NCBI GenBank assembly: GCA_022184915.1
Contig: JAGTJU010000005.1
Span: forward strand, 547,838 to 611,837
Origin: Myxococcales bacterium
GTDB taxonomy: Bacteria > Myxococcota_A > Polyangia > Fen-1088
Direction of reading: 5' to 3'
DNA length: 64,000 nt
In this document: piece by piece, positions 42,705 to 51,527 of the stretch
Numbering within the stretch: position 1 is the stretch's first letter
Layout: each line of letters starts with the position of its first letter
Made by a program: the position numbers and the translations under genes
Notes under the pieces: model-generated
Databases searched by the model: none
Told to the model about the DNA's origin: nothing
Seen by the model: only the letters and a program-made list of their open reading frames with translations

Positions 42705-45257
42705 ATGCCCCGCCTCCCCGCCCCCAGCCCTGCCGAAGCCCTGGCCGCCCTGAAACAGCTGGCCGGCCGTCGCACGCTGCCCATCCACCCGGACCTCCTG
42801 GCGCAGCACATACTGGCGCTGCCCGGCTCGTGGGACTGGCCCGTTCAGCGGGCGGCGTTCGAGGCGCTCTTACGGCGACTGGGGTCGGCACGGAAGCAAG
42901 AGCTGTCGGTACTTTCCCAACCGGCAAAGAGCCCCTGGGGGCGCTACCGCCTGGGCCGGCCCGACACCGACGGGGCGCTACCCTACGTCGTGTCCCTGGA
43001 GTCACTCGAGCCGCTGTCGGGCTCGTGCGGGTGCGCCGACTTTCTGCGCAGCTCCCTGGGTCTGTGCAAGCACCTCTTGGCCGTCATCGACCACCTGGCG
43101 GCAAAACCCACCCGGTGGCGCGCGGCCCTCCAGGCGAGGCCCGTTCGCCGCACGCGTCCCCAGCTCGCGTGGGAGGCCGCCAGCGGTCACGGCGGCGCCC
43201 TCGATCCCCTGGGGGGCTTCCAACTGGAACTGCCGACCTCCGTGGGCCGTCCGTCCGGTGCCCTCCGGCGGCTGTTCGATTTCAATCAGAAGGACGCGGC
43301 GGGCCGGCACCCGCTGGTTGCGCTGCAGGCAAAGGATCTGGCGCAGCGCCAGCGCATCGTCACGGCCTTACAGCGTGCGCTCAGAGCGCCGGGGCTGGGT
43401 AGCGATGCCGCGGCGCCGGCGGTCCTGCGCGACGAGGCCGCGCGGCTCGAACGGTTGCTGCGGCTGCAGGCGAAAAGACCCGCCCTCGACCGGGCTCTGC
43501 GTAGCAGCAAGCGCAAACTGTATGACTACCAAAAGGCCGGCATCGCACGGTTCTTTGCAGAAGGGCGTCTGGTCCTGGCCGACGACATGGGCCTGGGCAA
43601 GACCACGCAGGCCACGGCGGCGGTGGCGGCGCTGCACGGGGCGGGGCTGGTCACCCGCGGCCTGCTGGTGGTGCCCGCACCGCTGAAGGCACAATGGGAG
43701 GCCGAGTGGCGCGCGATCACGGACACACCCGTTTGCGTCGTCGACGGCACGGCCGACGAGCGCAGGGGGCTTTACCGCAAACACCGACGCGGCTTTCTCA
43801 TCGCCAACTACGAACAGGTGGTACGCGATCTTCCTGAAATCCTGCGCTGGGCCCCGCAGGCCGTGGTGCTGGACGAAGCTCAGCGAATCAAGAACTGGGC
43901 CACGCGGACGGCTTTGGCAGTCAAGCAATTGCAACCTGACTATCGCCTGGTGCTGACGGGCACGCCGATGGAGAACCGCCTGGACGAGCTGGCGTCGGTG
44001 GTCGAATGGGTGGACGATCGGGCCTTGGAACCCAAGTGGCGACTGGGACCATTCCACAGCGTGTTCGCAGACGGCAAGAAGGAGGTCACGGGGGCGCGCA
44101 ACCTGGACGCCTTGCGCGCACGGCTGGCGCCGGTCCTGTTGCGGCGCGAACGTGCGGAGGTGCTGGCCCAGCTGCCCCGGCGACAGGACACGGTGTTGCC
44201 AGTCGATCTGACGGAAGAGCAGAGAGCCGCGCACGATGAGCTCAACCAGGACATTGCGAAGCTGGCGTCGATCACGTCACGCCGGCCCTTGAAGCCGGCG
44301 GAGTTCTTGCGGCTGATGACCCTGCTCAACACGCAGCGGATCATCGCCAACGGCATGGCCCAGCAAGACTTCACGTCGACGTGGCCGGGCATCTCGGGCC
44401 GAACGCCCACCCCGGCGCTGCTGGCTTCGCTGGGTTCGCCGAAGCTCATCGAACTGCGCGAGCTCATTAGCAACCTGGTACTGACGCAAAACCGCAAGGT
44501 CGTGGTGTTCTCGCAGTGGCGCCGCATGCTGCAATTGGCGGCGTGGGCCGTTTCGGATCTGCTGGACAAGCACGGGCGACGGGCGCTGTTCTTCACGGGG
44601 CAAGAGGGGGCACGCCGACGTCAGCACAACCTGGTGGACTTTCACGACGATCCCGCCACGGCGGTGCTGTTCCTCAGCGATGCGGGAGGTGTGGGTTTGA
44701 ATTTGCAACGGGCCGCCAGCGCCTGCATCAACCTGGAGCTGCCGTGGAATCCCGCCGTGCTGGAGCAGCGCATTGGCCGCATCTATCGCCTGGGGCAAAA
44801 GCAGCCGGTCGCGATCTACAACCTGGTCAGCCGCGCCTGCATCGAGGAGCGCATTGCGGCCCTGGTCTCGGACAAGCGGGCGCTTTTTCGCAGCTTGTTC
44901 ACGGGCAAGGGCGACGAGATTCGGTTCGAGCGCTCGGGCGCGCTTTTGTCGTTGCTGCCGCCCACGACCGAACCGGCGCAGGCGCTTGCCGGGGCGACCG
45001 AGGTTAGCGACGACGAGCTCGAGGACGTCCAGGATGTGGAGGCGAGCGAGGAGGAGACTGGTCGCAAGGACGCGGCGGCCGGGGCCGAGCCCGTGAGGGC
45101 CCCGAACGCACCAAGCTCTGTGGGGGCGTTGCTGGGTGCCTTGACGGTCAGCCGCACGCCCGAGGGACGGGTGAACATCGAAGCGCCTCCCGAGGCGGCG
45201 GACGCACTCATCTCGCTGTTCGAGGGGATGGCAAGGCTGTTGGGGGCGCGGGCATAG
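42705..45257 (+). CDS. SNF2-family helicase with SWIM zinc finger
   Basis: 850 residues. A SWIM motif near residue 105-122 (CGCADF...LGLCKH) precedes the SNF2 helicase: Walker A DDMGLGKTTQ (~290), DEAQRIKNW (~388), LTGTPMENRLDEL, and the C-terminal half with VVVFSQWRRM, LSDAGGVGLNLQ and EQRIGRIYRLGQ (~687). An acidic tail follows. It is an ATP-dependent DNA translocase; similar solo proteins are found with defence genes, but no adjacent nuclease is seen. The gene lies between two dispersed repeat copies. Confidence 0.92.
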   Translation: MPRLPAPSPAEALAALKQLAGRRTLPIHPDLLAQHILALPGSWDWPVQRAAFEALLRRLGSARKQELSVLSQPAKSPWGRYRLGRPDTDGALPYVVSLESLEPLSGSCGCADFLRSSLGLCKHLLAVIDHLAAKPTRWRAALQARPVRRTRPQLAWEAASGHGGALDPLGGFQLELPTSVGRPSGALRRLFDFNQKDAAGRHPLVALQAKDLAQRQRIVTALQRALRAPGLGSDAAAPAVLRDEAARLERLLRLQAKRPALDRALRSSKRKLYDYQKAGIARFFAEGRLVLADDMGLGKTTQATAAVAALHGAGLVTRGLLVVPAPLKAQWEAEWRAITDTPVCVVDGTADERRGLYRKHRRGFLIANYEQVVRDLPEILRWAPQAVVLDEAQRIKNWATRTALAVKQLQPDYRLVLTGTPMENRLDELASVVEWVDDRALEPKWRLGPFHSVFADGKKEVTGARNLDALRARLAPVLLRRERAEVLAQLPRRQDTVLPVDLTEEQRAAHDELNQDIAKLASITSRRPLKPAEFLRLMTLLNTQRIIANGMAQQDFTSTWPGISGRTPTPALLASLGSPKLIELRELISNLVLTQNRKVVVFSQWRRMLQLAAWAVSDLLDKHGRRALFFTGQEGARRRQHNLVDFHDDPATAVLFLSDAGGVGLNLQRAASACINLELPWNPAVLEQRIGRIYRLGQKQPVAIYNLVSRACIEERIAALVSDKRALFRSLFTGKGDEIRFERSGALLSLLPPTTEPAQALAGATEVSDDELEDVQDVEASEEETGRKDAAAGAEPVRAPNAPSSVGALLGALTVSRTPEGRVNIEAPPEAADALISLFEGMARLLGARA

Positions 45258-45360
45258 CGGGTGGCCCTCAGTGTCGGTGGCCGGGGCTTCCTTCGACGCC
45301 CCACACCGGTGGCGGGAGCGTAGCGGGCTACACCGTGCTCCCCTCGAGCCCTGAAAATCT

Positions 45361-45382
45361 GTTCTGTCAACTAACGTAAGCC
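45361..45382 (-). repeat. Dispersed repeat, short copy
   Basis: 22 bases whose complement is GGCTTACGTTAGTTGACAGA plus AC, identical to the core at 41,301. The sequence on both sides differs from the other copies, so only the core is present. It separates the helicase gene from an aminotransferase tail. Confidence 0.8.
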
Positions 45383-45429
45383 ATCCCACTCTACCCGCCG
45401 GGCATTAAGGATGTTGAACGCGCCTTAGC

Positions 45430-45522
45430 CCGATGTTTTGCGGGAGTTTCCCGCGTTGAATGTGAGCGAGGCAGAGATCGAACACGCGGCAGGTATTTTG
45501 GAGAGCGTGCTGGCGGTCATGT
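45430..45522 (+). pseudogene. C-terminal fragment of a class III aminotransferase-like protein
   Basis: The frame reads LREFPALNVSEAEIEHAAGI then LESVLAVM-stop, matching the usual end of acetylornithine/GABA-type aminotransferases (PPLNI.EEEID.A..ILE..L). No start or body is present. Short, so the family call is tentative. Confidence 0.5.
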
Positions 45523-45531
45523 GATGAGTGC

Positions 45532-45921
45532 TTACCAAACCGTCTCGATGCCGAATGCACAAATCGCCCGGTCATTCGTGGCCAGTGGCAGGTGGTCGAT
45601 CGCGCTTTGGGCTGCGAGCATACGATCAAACGGGTCACCATGCGCTCGAGGCCACGAACCCGCCCGTTCGGCGTGGGCAAACGAGACAGGCAATAGGTCG
45701 AAACGCTGGCTTGAACAATAAGCCTCGATCGACTTGCTAGCTTCCCAACGAAGCTTGTCCAAACGCACTTTTGTTGTGATTTCCCACGCGTTCGCGGCGC
45801 TTACGAAGACGTGTGTTGCATCGTCTTCTACGAGCCGTCGCACCTTTTTGCTCAATGCCCTGTCGCCCGATGCCCACCAAAGCAACGCGTGGGTGTCGAG
45901 CAATAAATTTTGTGCTGGCAT
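45532..45921 (-). CDS. PIN-domain VapC toxin (TA module 4)
   Basis: About 129 residues, NLLLDTHALLWWASGDRALS (Asp), SAANAWEITTK (Glu) and HGDPFDRMLAAQS (Asp). This is the Phd-linked PIN subgroup, like the toxin at 23425. The ATG at 45921 overlaps the antitoxin stop as TGATG. Confidence 0.92.
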   Translation of the reverse strand: MPAQNLLLDTHALLWWASGDRALSKKVRRLVEDDATHVFVSAANAWEITTKVRLDKLRWEASKSIEAYCSSQRFDLLPVSFAHAERAGSWPRAHGDPFDRMLAAQSAIDHLPLATNDRAICAFGIETVW

Positions 45922-46148
45922 CAATCTTCTCCGGACCAGCCAGAAGGAAGTGGCTCAAAAAATTCCGCAGAAACACTGACCAAACCCTTCAACGAGCCGG
46001 CTTCGCGTTTTGCCGGGCCCGTAGCCAGCGGAACGAGCCGGGCATAGGGCTCTCCACCCTTCGCAATCACGATCTCTTCACCCGCATGGGCACGTTCAAG
46101 GAGGCGGGAAAGGTGGGTTTTGGCCTCGTGTACGTTTACAGACTTCAC
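45921..46148 (-). CDS. Phd/YefM-type antitoxin (TA module 4)
   Basis: 75 residues (VNVHEAKTHLSRLLERAHAG, EEIVIAKGGEPYARLVPL), a close relative of the antitoxin at 23180. The pair overlaps by one base. Confidence 0.92.
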   Translation of the reverse strand: MKSVNVHEAKTHLSRLLERAHAGEEIVIAKGGEPYARLVPLATGPAKREAGSLKGLVSVSAEFFEPLPSGWSGED

Positions 46149-46229
46149 CCTTGTAGTGTGACTGAGTCAGGGAACTAAGCCAACCCCTGGCCGACCGCTC
46201 AGGGTTGTCTGCTGAACAGTAGCTCAACA

Positions 46230-46568
46230 ATGTTCGAGAGGATGCCCACTGAGCGTGCCATCGCTCCGACTGACGGCGCTCGTCTCCTTGATCAAGGCGG
46301 CATTGCGTACCTGAAGAACTTGCCGACCGTGACATTGATTGTGTTCCGGTGCCATCACGGTGTGCGTAGCCGGAATGCAGCTATCCAATGCGCCGTACTT
46401 GGTTTCACGAATGTCTGCAATCTCATCGGAGGCATCGAGTCATGGGCGCTTGATGTTGATCCCTCGGTTGCACGATACGAATCTCATCATTGCGACACAA
46501 GCGCCCGGATGTCTCCTTTTGCGCCCGAGCGTGCGGGGTTTCGGGGAGCCGCATCATTCTGGACCTAG
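46230..46568 (+). CDS. Rhodanese-like domain protein, probably 5'-truncated
   Basis: 112 codons. VFRCHHGVRSRNAAIQC, GFTNVCNLIGGIESWA and VDPSVARY are the active-site (Cys in FRCHHGVRS) and C-terminal parts of a small rhodanese, a sulfurtransferase. The N-terminal half of the domain, including the substrate-loop region, is missing or replaced by unrelated residues, and the last 30 codons are foreign too, so this is likely a fragment that may not be functional. Confidence 0.6.
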   Translation: MFERMPTERAIAPTDGARLLDQGGIAYLKNLPTVTLIVFRCHHGVRSRNAAIQCAVLGFTNVCNLIGGIESWALDVDPSVARYESHHCDTSARMSPFAPERAGFRGAASFWT

Positions 46569-46621
46569 TGAAAGAAGCTGTGCGCCGCCACGAAAGAGCT
46601 GCGAAACGGAGGCTGTTGCAA

Positions 46622-47056
46622 CTAGAACGCCAAATGCTTCCACCCTAAACCGTGGTTAGCGAACTTCGCGAAGTCAGAGTCGCGCGTTACAAAAGTGCAG
46701 CCTTCCGCAATTGCGAGGGCTGCATGCTGGGCATCTGCTACGAGTTTCCCTGTCGCATTGGTTGCACGACATAACCGTGAGACGAGCTGCCAATGGTTGG
46801 TGTCGGGGGACACGATTCGGCAGTTCGGATGGTTGGCAATCTGATCGACCGAAGCCAGCGCAATGGGAAGCGGTGTTGGCACTTTGTATATGCGTGGATT
46901 CGTACAGATGCGAACGAATGCCACCGCAACCAACACGCTTAGTGCGAAAGGTTGTGGGCCTTGTACCATCGCATCCAGCCAATGCTTGTAAGCCTCGTGA
47001 ACGACCTCGTCTTGTCGGTGTGCATAAACCAACACGTTGACGTCGGGCATTAGCAC
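46622..47056 (-). CDS. PIN-domain VapC toxin (TA module 5)
   Basis: 144 residues: MPDVNVLVYAHRQDE (Asp), VLVAVAFVRICTNP, KLVADAQHAALAIAEGC and FVTRDSDFAKF. Same subgroup as the toxin at 36053. The start may be the ATG at 47050. It follows vapB at 47060 with almost no gap. Confidence 0.9.
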   Translation of the reverse strand: MLMPDVNVLVYAHRQDEVVHEAYKHWLDAMVQGPQPFALSVLVAVAFVRICTNPRIYKVPTPLPIALASVDQIANHPNCRIVSPDTNHWQLVSRLCRATNATGKLVADAQHAALAIAEGCTFVTRDSDFAKFANHGLGWKHLAF

Positions 47057-47059
47057 GGT

Positions 47060-47302
47060 TCAGCGTCCCAGAGATGCGGTGTCATCCATGGCCAGCAGTT
47101 CTGCGAAATCGCTTGGCTCATGCATTTTCGTCTCGCCTCCGGCAAACGTCAGCATTTCGAATGGCGTCGCTATCAAGGGAGGTTTGGCCAACGCTGCGCG
47201 CAAGGCCTCGTTTACAACATCGCTGATGGTGCAGTTTGACGCGTTCGCTCGTTCTCGCGCTTTCTTGAACAGGTTATCGTCGAGGACCAGCGTGGTTCTC
47301 AT
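47060..47302 (-). CDS. VapB-type antitoxin (TA module 5)
   Basis: 80 residues from ATG 47302: MRTTLVLDDNLFKKARERAN, RHH/DUF2191-like, with SEVVNEALRAAL-type helix and an acidic tail. A second ATG at 47308 is possible. Two operator-like sites lie just upstream. Confidence 0.88.
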   Translation of the reverse strand: MRTTLVLDDNLFKKARERANASNCTISDVVNEALRAALAKPPLIATPFEMLTFAGGETKMHEPSDFAELLAMDDTASLGR

Positions 47303-47311
47303 AATCACAGA

Positions 47312-47331
47312 ATACGTATCTGCATACGTAT
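47312..47331. promoter_or_regulatory. Double palindromic operator of TA module 5
   Basis: The 8-bp palindrome ATACGTAT occurs at 47312-47319 and 47324-47331, centres 12 bases apart, immediately upstream of vapB. Such pairs of half-sites are typical of RHH antitoxin autoregulation. Confidence 0.7.
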
Positions 47332-47847
47332 GTCAAGCTCTCGCTGAGGCTCGCGGGCAAGCTCTACGGGCAGTCCTTCGGTGTCGACGTGGCGTTCGGC
47401 GATCCGATCTTTGGGGATCCGGAGGTCATTGTTGCCGAGGACGTTCTTGGATTCGCCGGCGTCGCACCGCCGACGCCGCGGCTCTATCCGCTTGAGTCGC
47501 ACATCGCGGAGAAGCTCCACGCGTACCCGGTGCCCCGCTTACGGCCGAACTCTCGGGTCAAGGATCTCCCCGATCTTGCGCTGCTCGCAACCGTCCGGGC
47601 CCTGCACGGCAGGCACGTCCGCGCCGCTCTCGACCAAACGTTCGCGTTCCGCAAGACGCACCCGTTGCCCGCCGCGGTTCCTCCGCCACCAGAAGCTTGG
47701 GCGCGACCCTACGAGGCCATGGCGCGGGAGGACCAGCTTGCCTGGAGGACGCTGGCCGAGGTCACAGCGGCCGTCCAATCCTTCCTCGCTCCTGTGCTAG
47801 CCGGCGGTCTCGACACTGACTGGGTACCCAACCGCGTGGGCGTGGCG
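47332..47847 (+). pseudogene. AbiEii-like nucleotidyltransferase toxin, 5'-truncated
   Basis: The frame reads GKLYGQSFGVDVAFGDPIFG, LYPLESHIAEKLHAY, SRVKDLPDLALLAT, ALDQTFAFRKTHPLP and AREDQLAWRTLAEVTAAVQS, the C-terminal two thirds of an AbiEii/AbiGii-type toxin. The N-terminal nucleotidyltransferase GS..D part and start codon are missing: it begins in the vapB operator. After ~47,847 the open frame (to 48159) no longer resembles the family. No AbiEi antitoxin is seen. Confidence 0.78.
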
Positions 47848-48151
47848 CAGCCGATAGCGGTCGCGGTCTCGGTGCCGTTGGTTTCCACCCCCCTACTCCC
47901 AGGTGGTCCTCCCTACCCTCCCGCAGGCCTCCTGCTCCCTGACGGGAAACCCCAGAAAAACTCGCCCGAGGACCTCAAAAGTGGGGGAGCATGTGCGACT
48001 GCACCCGGGGGGTCCCCGCCACGTCGAGTCCAAAGGCGCACCGGGTCGCACCATTGTCGGGCCGAACTTGCACGTTTCGCCCGGGGTGGAGACCGGGGGG
48101 CGCCTGGGGCCTGGCAGGGTTTCCTGGTACGATTGCTGCTGGGTTTACACC

Positions 48152-48715
48152 ATGGCTAACGCGGCTCGAAAACGTGCCACCTACGAGGATCTGCTGGCGC
48201 TGCCGGAGAACGTCGTCGGCGAGATCATCGGGGGCGAGCTGTTCGCGCAGCCTCGGCCAGCCATCCCCCACGCGGTCGCGGCATCGCACCTGGGCGCCGA
48301 GTTGGTCGGCCCCTTCAACCGCGGCAAGGGGGGGCCCGGCGGCTGGGTGATTCTCGATGAACCCGAACTGCACCTGCAGGGAGGCAACGTCTTGGTGCCC
48401 GATCTCGCCGGGTGGCGACGGGAGCGCATGCCTCAGATTCCCGAGTTGCCTGCCATCGAGCTGCCGCCGGACTGGGTATGCGAGGTCCTCTCGCCGTCGA
48501 CCGAGGCCAAGGACCGAGTCGACAAGATGGCTGTTTACCGCCGCGAGGGGTGCCAGCACGTGTGGCTGGTGCAGCCCGCCTCGATGACGTTGGAGGTTTA
48601 TCGGTTGGACGGCGAGACCTACCGGCTGGTGAACACGTGGAAGGGCGACGCCCAGATTCGCGCCGAACCGTTCGATGCGGTGGCGCTGGACCTGGGCGCG
48701 TTGTGGGCCCGGTAG
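48152..48715 (+). CDS. Uma2-family (DUF820) putative endonuclease
   Basis: 187 residues. ATYEDLLALPENVVGEIIGG, LGAELVGPFNRGKGGPGGWV, VPDLAGWRRERMP, PPDWVCEVLSPSTEAKDRVDK, VWLVQPASMTLEVY show the PD-(D/E)xK-like Uma2 fold (acid-rich EVLSPST and Asp of VPDLAG). Abundant in cyanobacteria and myxobacteria; function unproven, possibly nuclease. An upstream extension to 47903 has no similarity. Confidence 0.88.
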   Translation: MANAARKRATYEDLLALPENVVGEIIGGELFAQPRPAIPHAVAASHLGAELVGPFNRGKGGPGGWVILDEPELHLQGGNVLVPDLAGWRRERMPQIPELPAIELPPDWVCEVLSPSTEAKDRVDKMAVYRREGCQHVWLVQPASMTLEVYRLDGETYRLVNTWKGDAQIRAEPFDAVALDLGALWAR

Positions 48716-48733
48716 CGGCCCCGCGATACCACC

Positions 48734-49272
48734 GCCATTCTGCCCGCGACTATCGAAGCCTCCGACCGCCACCTGCTGGGGCTCGGCCTCCGTTTCGAGG
48801 GCGTGGCCATCGGTGACTCGGCGCTCGGGCTCATGGGCGTCATCCACCGGCCGACGCGGGACTTCGACATACTCGTGCCCGAGTTGCCGCCAGCCATCGC
48901 GGAGGCGGCGCGCGAGTAGCGAAGGCCCAGCGGAAGGTCGGAGTCGACTTGATCGACGACTGGCTCAACAACGGGCCGATGCAGCTCAGCGATGTCCTGC
49001 CTACGGGGTGGCGCGAACGGGTGCAGCCCATCTTCCAGGGCCAGGTCCTCGCGCTCAGCACGTTGGGCAGACCCGATCTGCTGAAGAGTAAGCTGTTCGC
49101 ACTTTGACATCGCGGCACGGATCTGCCCGAGTGCATCGCGCTCGCACCGACTGCGGAGGAGCTCGCCGAGTGCCTGCCCTGGCTGGAACGGCAGGACGGC
49201 AACGATGCTTGGCCAGCCCATGTCCGCGCCACGATGGCCGAAGTCGCGCGGAGGCTCGTCCATGGCGTTTAA
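48734..49272 (+). pseudogene. DUF6036-like nucleotidyltransferase, broken twice
   Basis: Pieces read SALGLMGVIHRPTRDFDILV and PELPPAIAEAAR, stop at 48917, then KVGVDLIDDWLNNGPMQLSD, LPTGWRERVQPIFQG, LGRPDLLKSKLFAL, a second stop (49106 area), then GTDLPECIALAPTAEELAEC and WPAHVRATMAEVARRLVHGV, ending at 49270-49272. The RDFDI acidic motif and the later order match DUF6036 nucleotidyltransferases, which resemble AbiEii-type toxins. There is no good start codon. Confidence 0.75.
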
Positions 49273-49765
49273 CCGTGCGACCTCCCCCGAGCCGACGCCC
49301 TCGCCCGACGAACTGACGGCGCGAATGGTGGCCATCGGAATGAACTTCGCTGGCAAAGCGGCAGCGGACGCGGACATCGAGCGCACCCTGCTCTATGCCT
49401 CTGCGCTTGGGATGGACGACGGTGATCTCCGGGTGCTCGCCGTGCTGACCACGTGGCTCGGGGTGCATCACGGGCACGTGAACGCCGATCAGCTCGTACG
49501 CCTGGTAGGCGCGCATCGGTCTGAACGTGTCCGCGCGTATTGGGCGGCCATCGCGACATGGCTCAGGAAGGACCGGCGTTTCGTCCGGCTGGCCGCCGCG
49601 TATGAGGGGCCGGTGATCGGCCTGCTGCCGACGGGGACAGCGTTCCAGATCTCCCGGCGGGGCGCGGACGAGCGGTTCACCGCGTCGAAGCTGCGCGTCC
49701 CGACGGGCACCCTTCGGGATCGTCGCGAGGACGTGCTCTCGCCGGAGAAAGCCCGGGAGAACTGA
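49262..49765 (+). CDS. Partner protein of the DUF6036-like gene, likely C-truncated
   Basis: 167 residues from ATG 49262, which overlaps the end of the nucleotidyltransferase relic (CATGGCGTTTAA). Helical protein with ALGMDDGDLRVLAVLTTWLG, HVNADQLVRLVGA, YWAAIATWLRKDRRFVRLAA and LPTGTAFQISRRGADERFTA. I recall no named domain, but the coupling to the relic argues for a two-gene toxin-antitoxin-like unit. It ends in PEKAREN, 86 bases before the dispersed repeat, and may be shortened. Confidence 0.6.
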   Translation: MAFNRATSPEPTPSPDELTARMVAIGMNFAGKAAADADIERTLLYASALGMDDGDLRVLAVLTTWLGVHHGHVNADQLVRLVGAHRSERVRAYWAAIATWLRKDRRFVRLAAAYEGPVIGLLPTGTAFQISRRGADERFTASKLRVPTGTLRDRREDVLSPEKAREN

Positions 49766-49850
49766 ACACACCTCGTGCATCGGTGGTGGCTTCCCGCGGC
49801 AACCGGCGCCACAGCTTCGCAATGCATCGCGATGTTAATAGAGAGCCTCA

Positions 49851-49938
49851 GCACCACGTCCTTCCGCGCCAGAAAACGCTCGACAAAGAATGTCCTGTCA
49901 ACTAACGCAAGCCGCCTCGCATCCTCGGCCTTGCTGCC
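49851..49938 (-). repeat. Dispersed repeat, long copy
   Basis: The complement reads GGCAGCAAGGCCGAGGATGC at its start and GCGGAAGGACGTGGTGC at its end, nearly collinear with 41276-41374. 49939-50194 has no convincing gene, only a short frame (YDNFVFPDRREEAELLRIDA) that I do not recognise. Confidence 0.85.
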
Positions 49939-50194
49939 GGGGGGCGCATTGAGGCAAAGTACTTAAAACGACTGGCCTTTCTTATGACAACTTCGTTTTC
50001 CCCGATCGCCGGGAAGAGGCCGAGTTGCTTCGCATCGACGCACTCCTTTGGCGGGAGATCAGGCCGGCGCTCGTCGAGCGATCGATGCATTCATCCTGGC
50101 AAGACCGAGCAAAAAAAGGCCGACCGTCTGCGTGCACTGGTTACGACACCCCGATCAAAAAGTGATCAGGCTGAAGGTGCCCGGCCATTAACTA

Positions 50195-51527
50195 AGGGGC
50201 TGCCGCGAAAAAAGTCGATCGTCTCGTCATGTCGGTACGGTCGGGTGGATGGTGTAGTTCCACTCGCCGTGGAAGACGTTGGGATCGAGATTCACGAGTG
50301 CGAGGTCCTTGTCCGAGACGCGGCGACCCTTGGCGTAAGTGCGACTGTCGACTCGGCTCTTCACGAGCAGTCCGGTCGTCGTCGTCGTCGCTGCGATTAG
50401 ATTGACGATGACTTGATGGGTGACCAGAGGCTTTCCGCGCCAGTTCTGGGTGATGAAGGAAAACAAGCGGTGCTCGATCTTGTTCCACTTGCTCGTTCCC
50501 GGAGGCAGATGACAGACGGTGATGGGGAAGCGCAGGTCGTCGACGAGCTTTTGTAGCTCGAGCTTCCATAGGCGCAGCCTATAGCCGTTGCTTCCACCTC
50601 CGTCCGCCGTGATCACGAGCGAGGTCGCGTTTGGATACCTCGAGGCGCCCATCTCGCTCCACCAGGTGCGGATGCTCTGCACCGCGAATTCCCCCGTGTC
50701 GTGGCTCACGCCAACGCTGACCCACGCCTCGTTCTTCTGGAGGTCGTAGATGCCGTACGGTGTGGCGCGTCCCTTTTCGTCGTCGACGAAGTCGTGCACG
50801 TTGACATCGACCGGATCTTCCTTCCCGCTGAGCTCGCGGCCGCCGTTCTTGTACGGTCCGACAAGCTCTCGTTTCTTCGTGTCCACAGAGATCGCCGGCT
50901 CGTTCGTTTCGAGCTGTCGACGGAGTGTCTCGTTGATGTGCTCAAACTGAGCGTTTCGATCTGGATGCTGCGCGCCCTCAAGCCGCTTGCGATTCGCCTG
51001 GAGACTGTAGCCGAGCTCCTTGAGCAGTCTTGAGACCATCTTCATGCTCGTTTGGTGCCCCTGCTTCTTGAGCGCCTCCACGAGATTGCGCTGGCTACGA
51101 GCTGTCCACAGAAGCGGCGACTCGGGATCTCCGCGTGTCGTCGATTCTACAAGCTTCTTCAGATCCGGAATCAATCTCGGATCCTTCTCGGTTGCCTTCT
51201 TGCGCCCGGCGCCTGGTCGACGGCTTCGCGTTGGCGGTAAATGCCTCGCCGTCCCGTTTTCGATCGCCCGTACTTCGGCGATCCCGCGCCCCACCACGCT
51301 CGGTGCCATACCCGTCGCACGAGATGCAGCGACAATGCCGCCGTAGCCAAAAGCGATCGCCTCGTTCGCCACGAATAGCCGCCGAGCTCTCTCTGTCAGA
51401 CTCCCCTTTATCTTGCCGTAGCGATCCCGTATCTCGGATTCACGCCGCGATCGTTCCTTGGTCATGCACCTCCAATGGAGATCCTCCTCGCAGATAAAGT
51501 CAACCTATTTATTTCGCGGCATGCCCT
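50195..51527 (-). mobile_element. ISAzo13-family insertion sequence
   Basis: 1333 bases between imperfect inverted ends, AGGGGCTGCCGCGAAA (50195) and the complement AGGGCATGCCGCGAAA (51527), with TA on both sides (50193-50194 and 51528-51529). One intact transposase gene on the minus strand fills it. It lies in or at a copy of the dispersed repeat (51528 onward). Confidence 0.85.
50227..51465 (-). CDS. ISAzo13-family DDE transposase
   Basis: 412 residues, full length. RRLFVANEAIAFGYGGIVAA, PGAGRKKATEKDP, SLLWTARS-type and SRLLKELGYSLQANRKRLEG, then the core AISVDTKKRELVGPYKNGG (Asp), VITADGGGSNGYRLRLWK (Asp) and PGTSKWNKIEHRLFSFI (Glu). All three acids are present. Confidence 0.95.
   Translation of the reverse strand: MTKERSRRESEIRDRYGKIKGSLTERARRLFVANEAIAFGYGGIVAASRATGMAPSVVGRGIAEVRAIENGTARHLPPTRSRRPGAGRKKATEKDPRLIPDLKKLVESTTRGDPESPLLWTARSQRNLVEALKKQGHQTSMKMVSRLLKELGYSLQANRKRLEGAQHPDRNAQFEHINETLRRQLETNEPAISVDTKKRELVGPYKNGGRELSGKEDPVDVNVHDFVDDEKGRATPYGIYDLQKNEAWVSVGVSHDTGEFAVQSIRTWWSEMGASRYPNATSLVITADGGGSNGYRLRLWKLELQKLVDDLRFPITVCHLPPGTSKWNKIEHRLFSFITQNWRGKPLVTHQVIVNLIAATTTTTGLLVKSRVDSRTYAKGRRVSDKDLALVNLDPNVFHGEWNYTIHPTVPT

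Noticed and set aside
44277..45389. A 370-codon minus frame opposite the SNF2 helicase
   Set aside because: The helicase motifs on the plus strand are complete and continuous; the minus frame has none.
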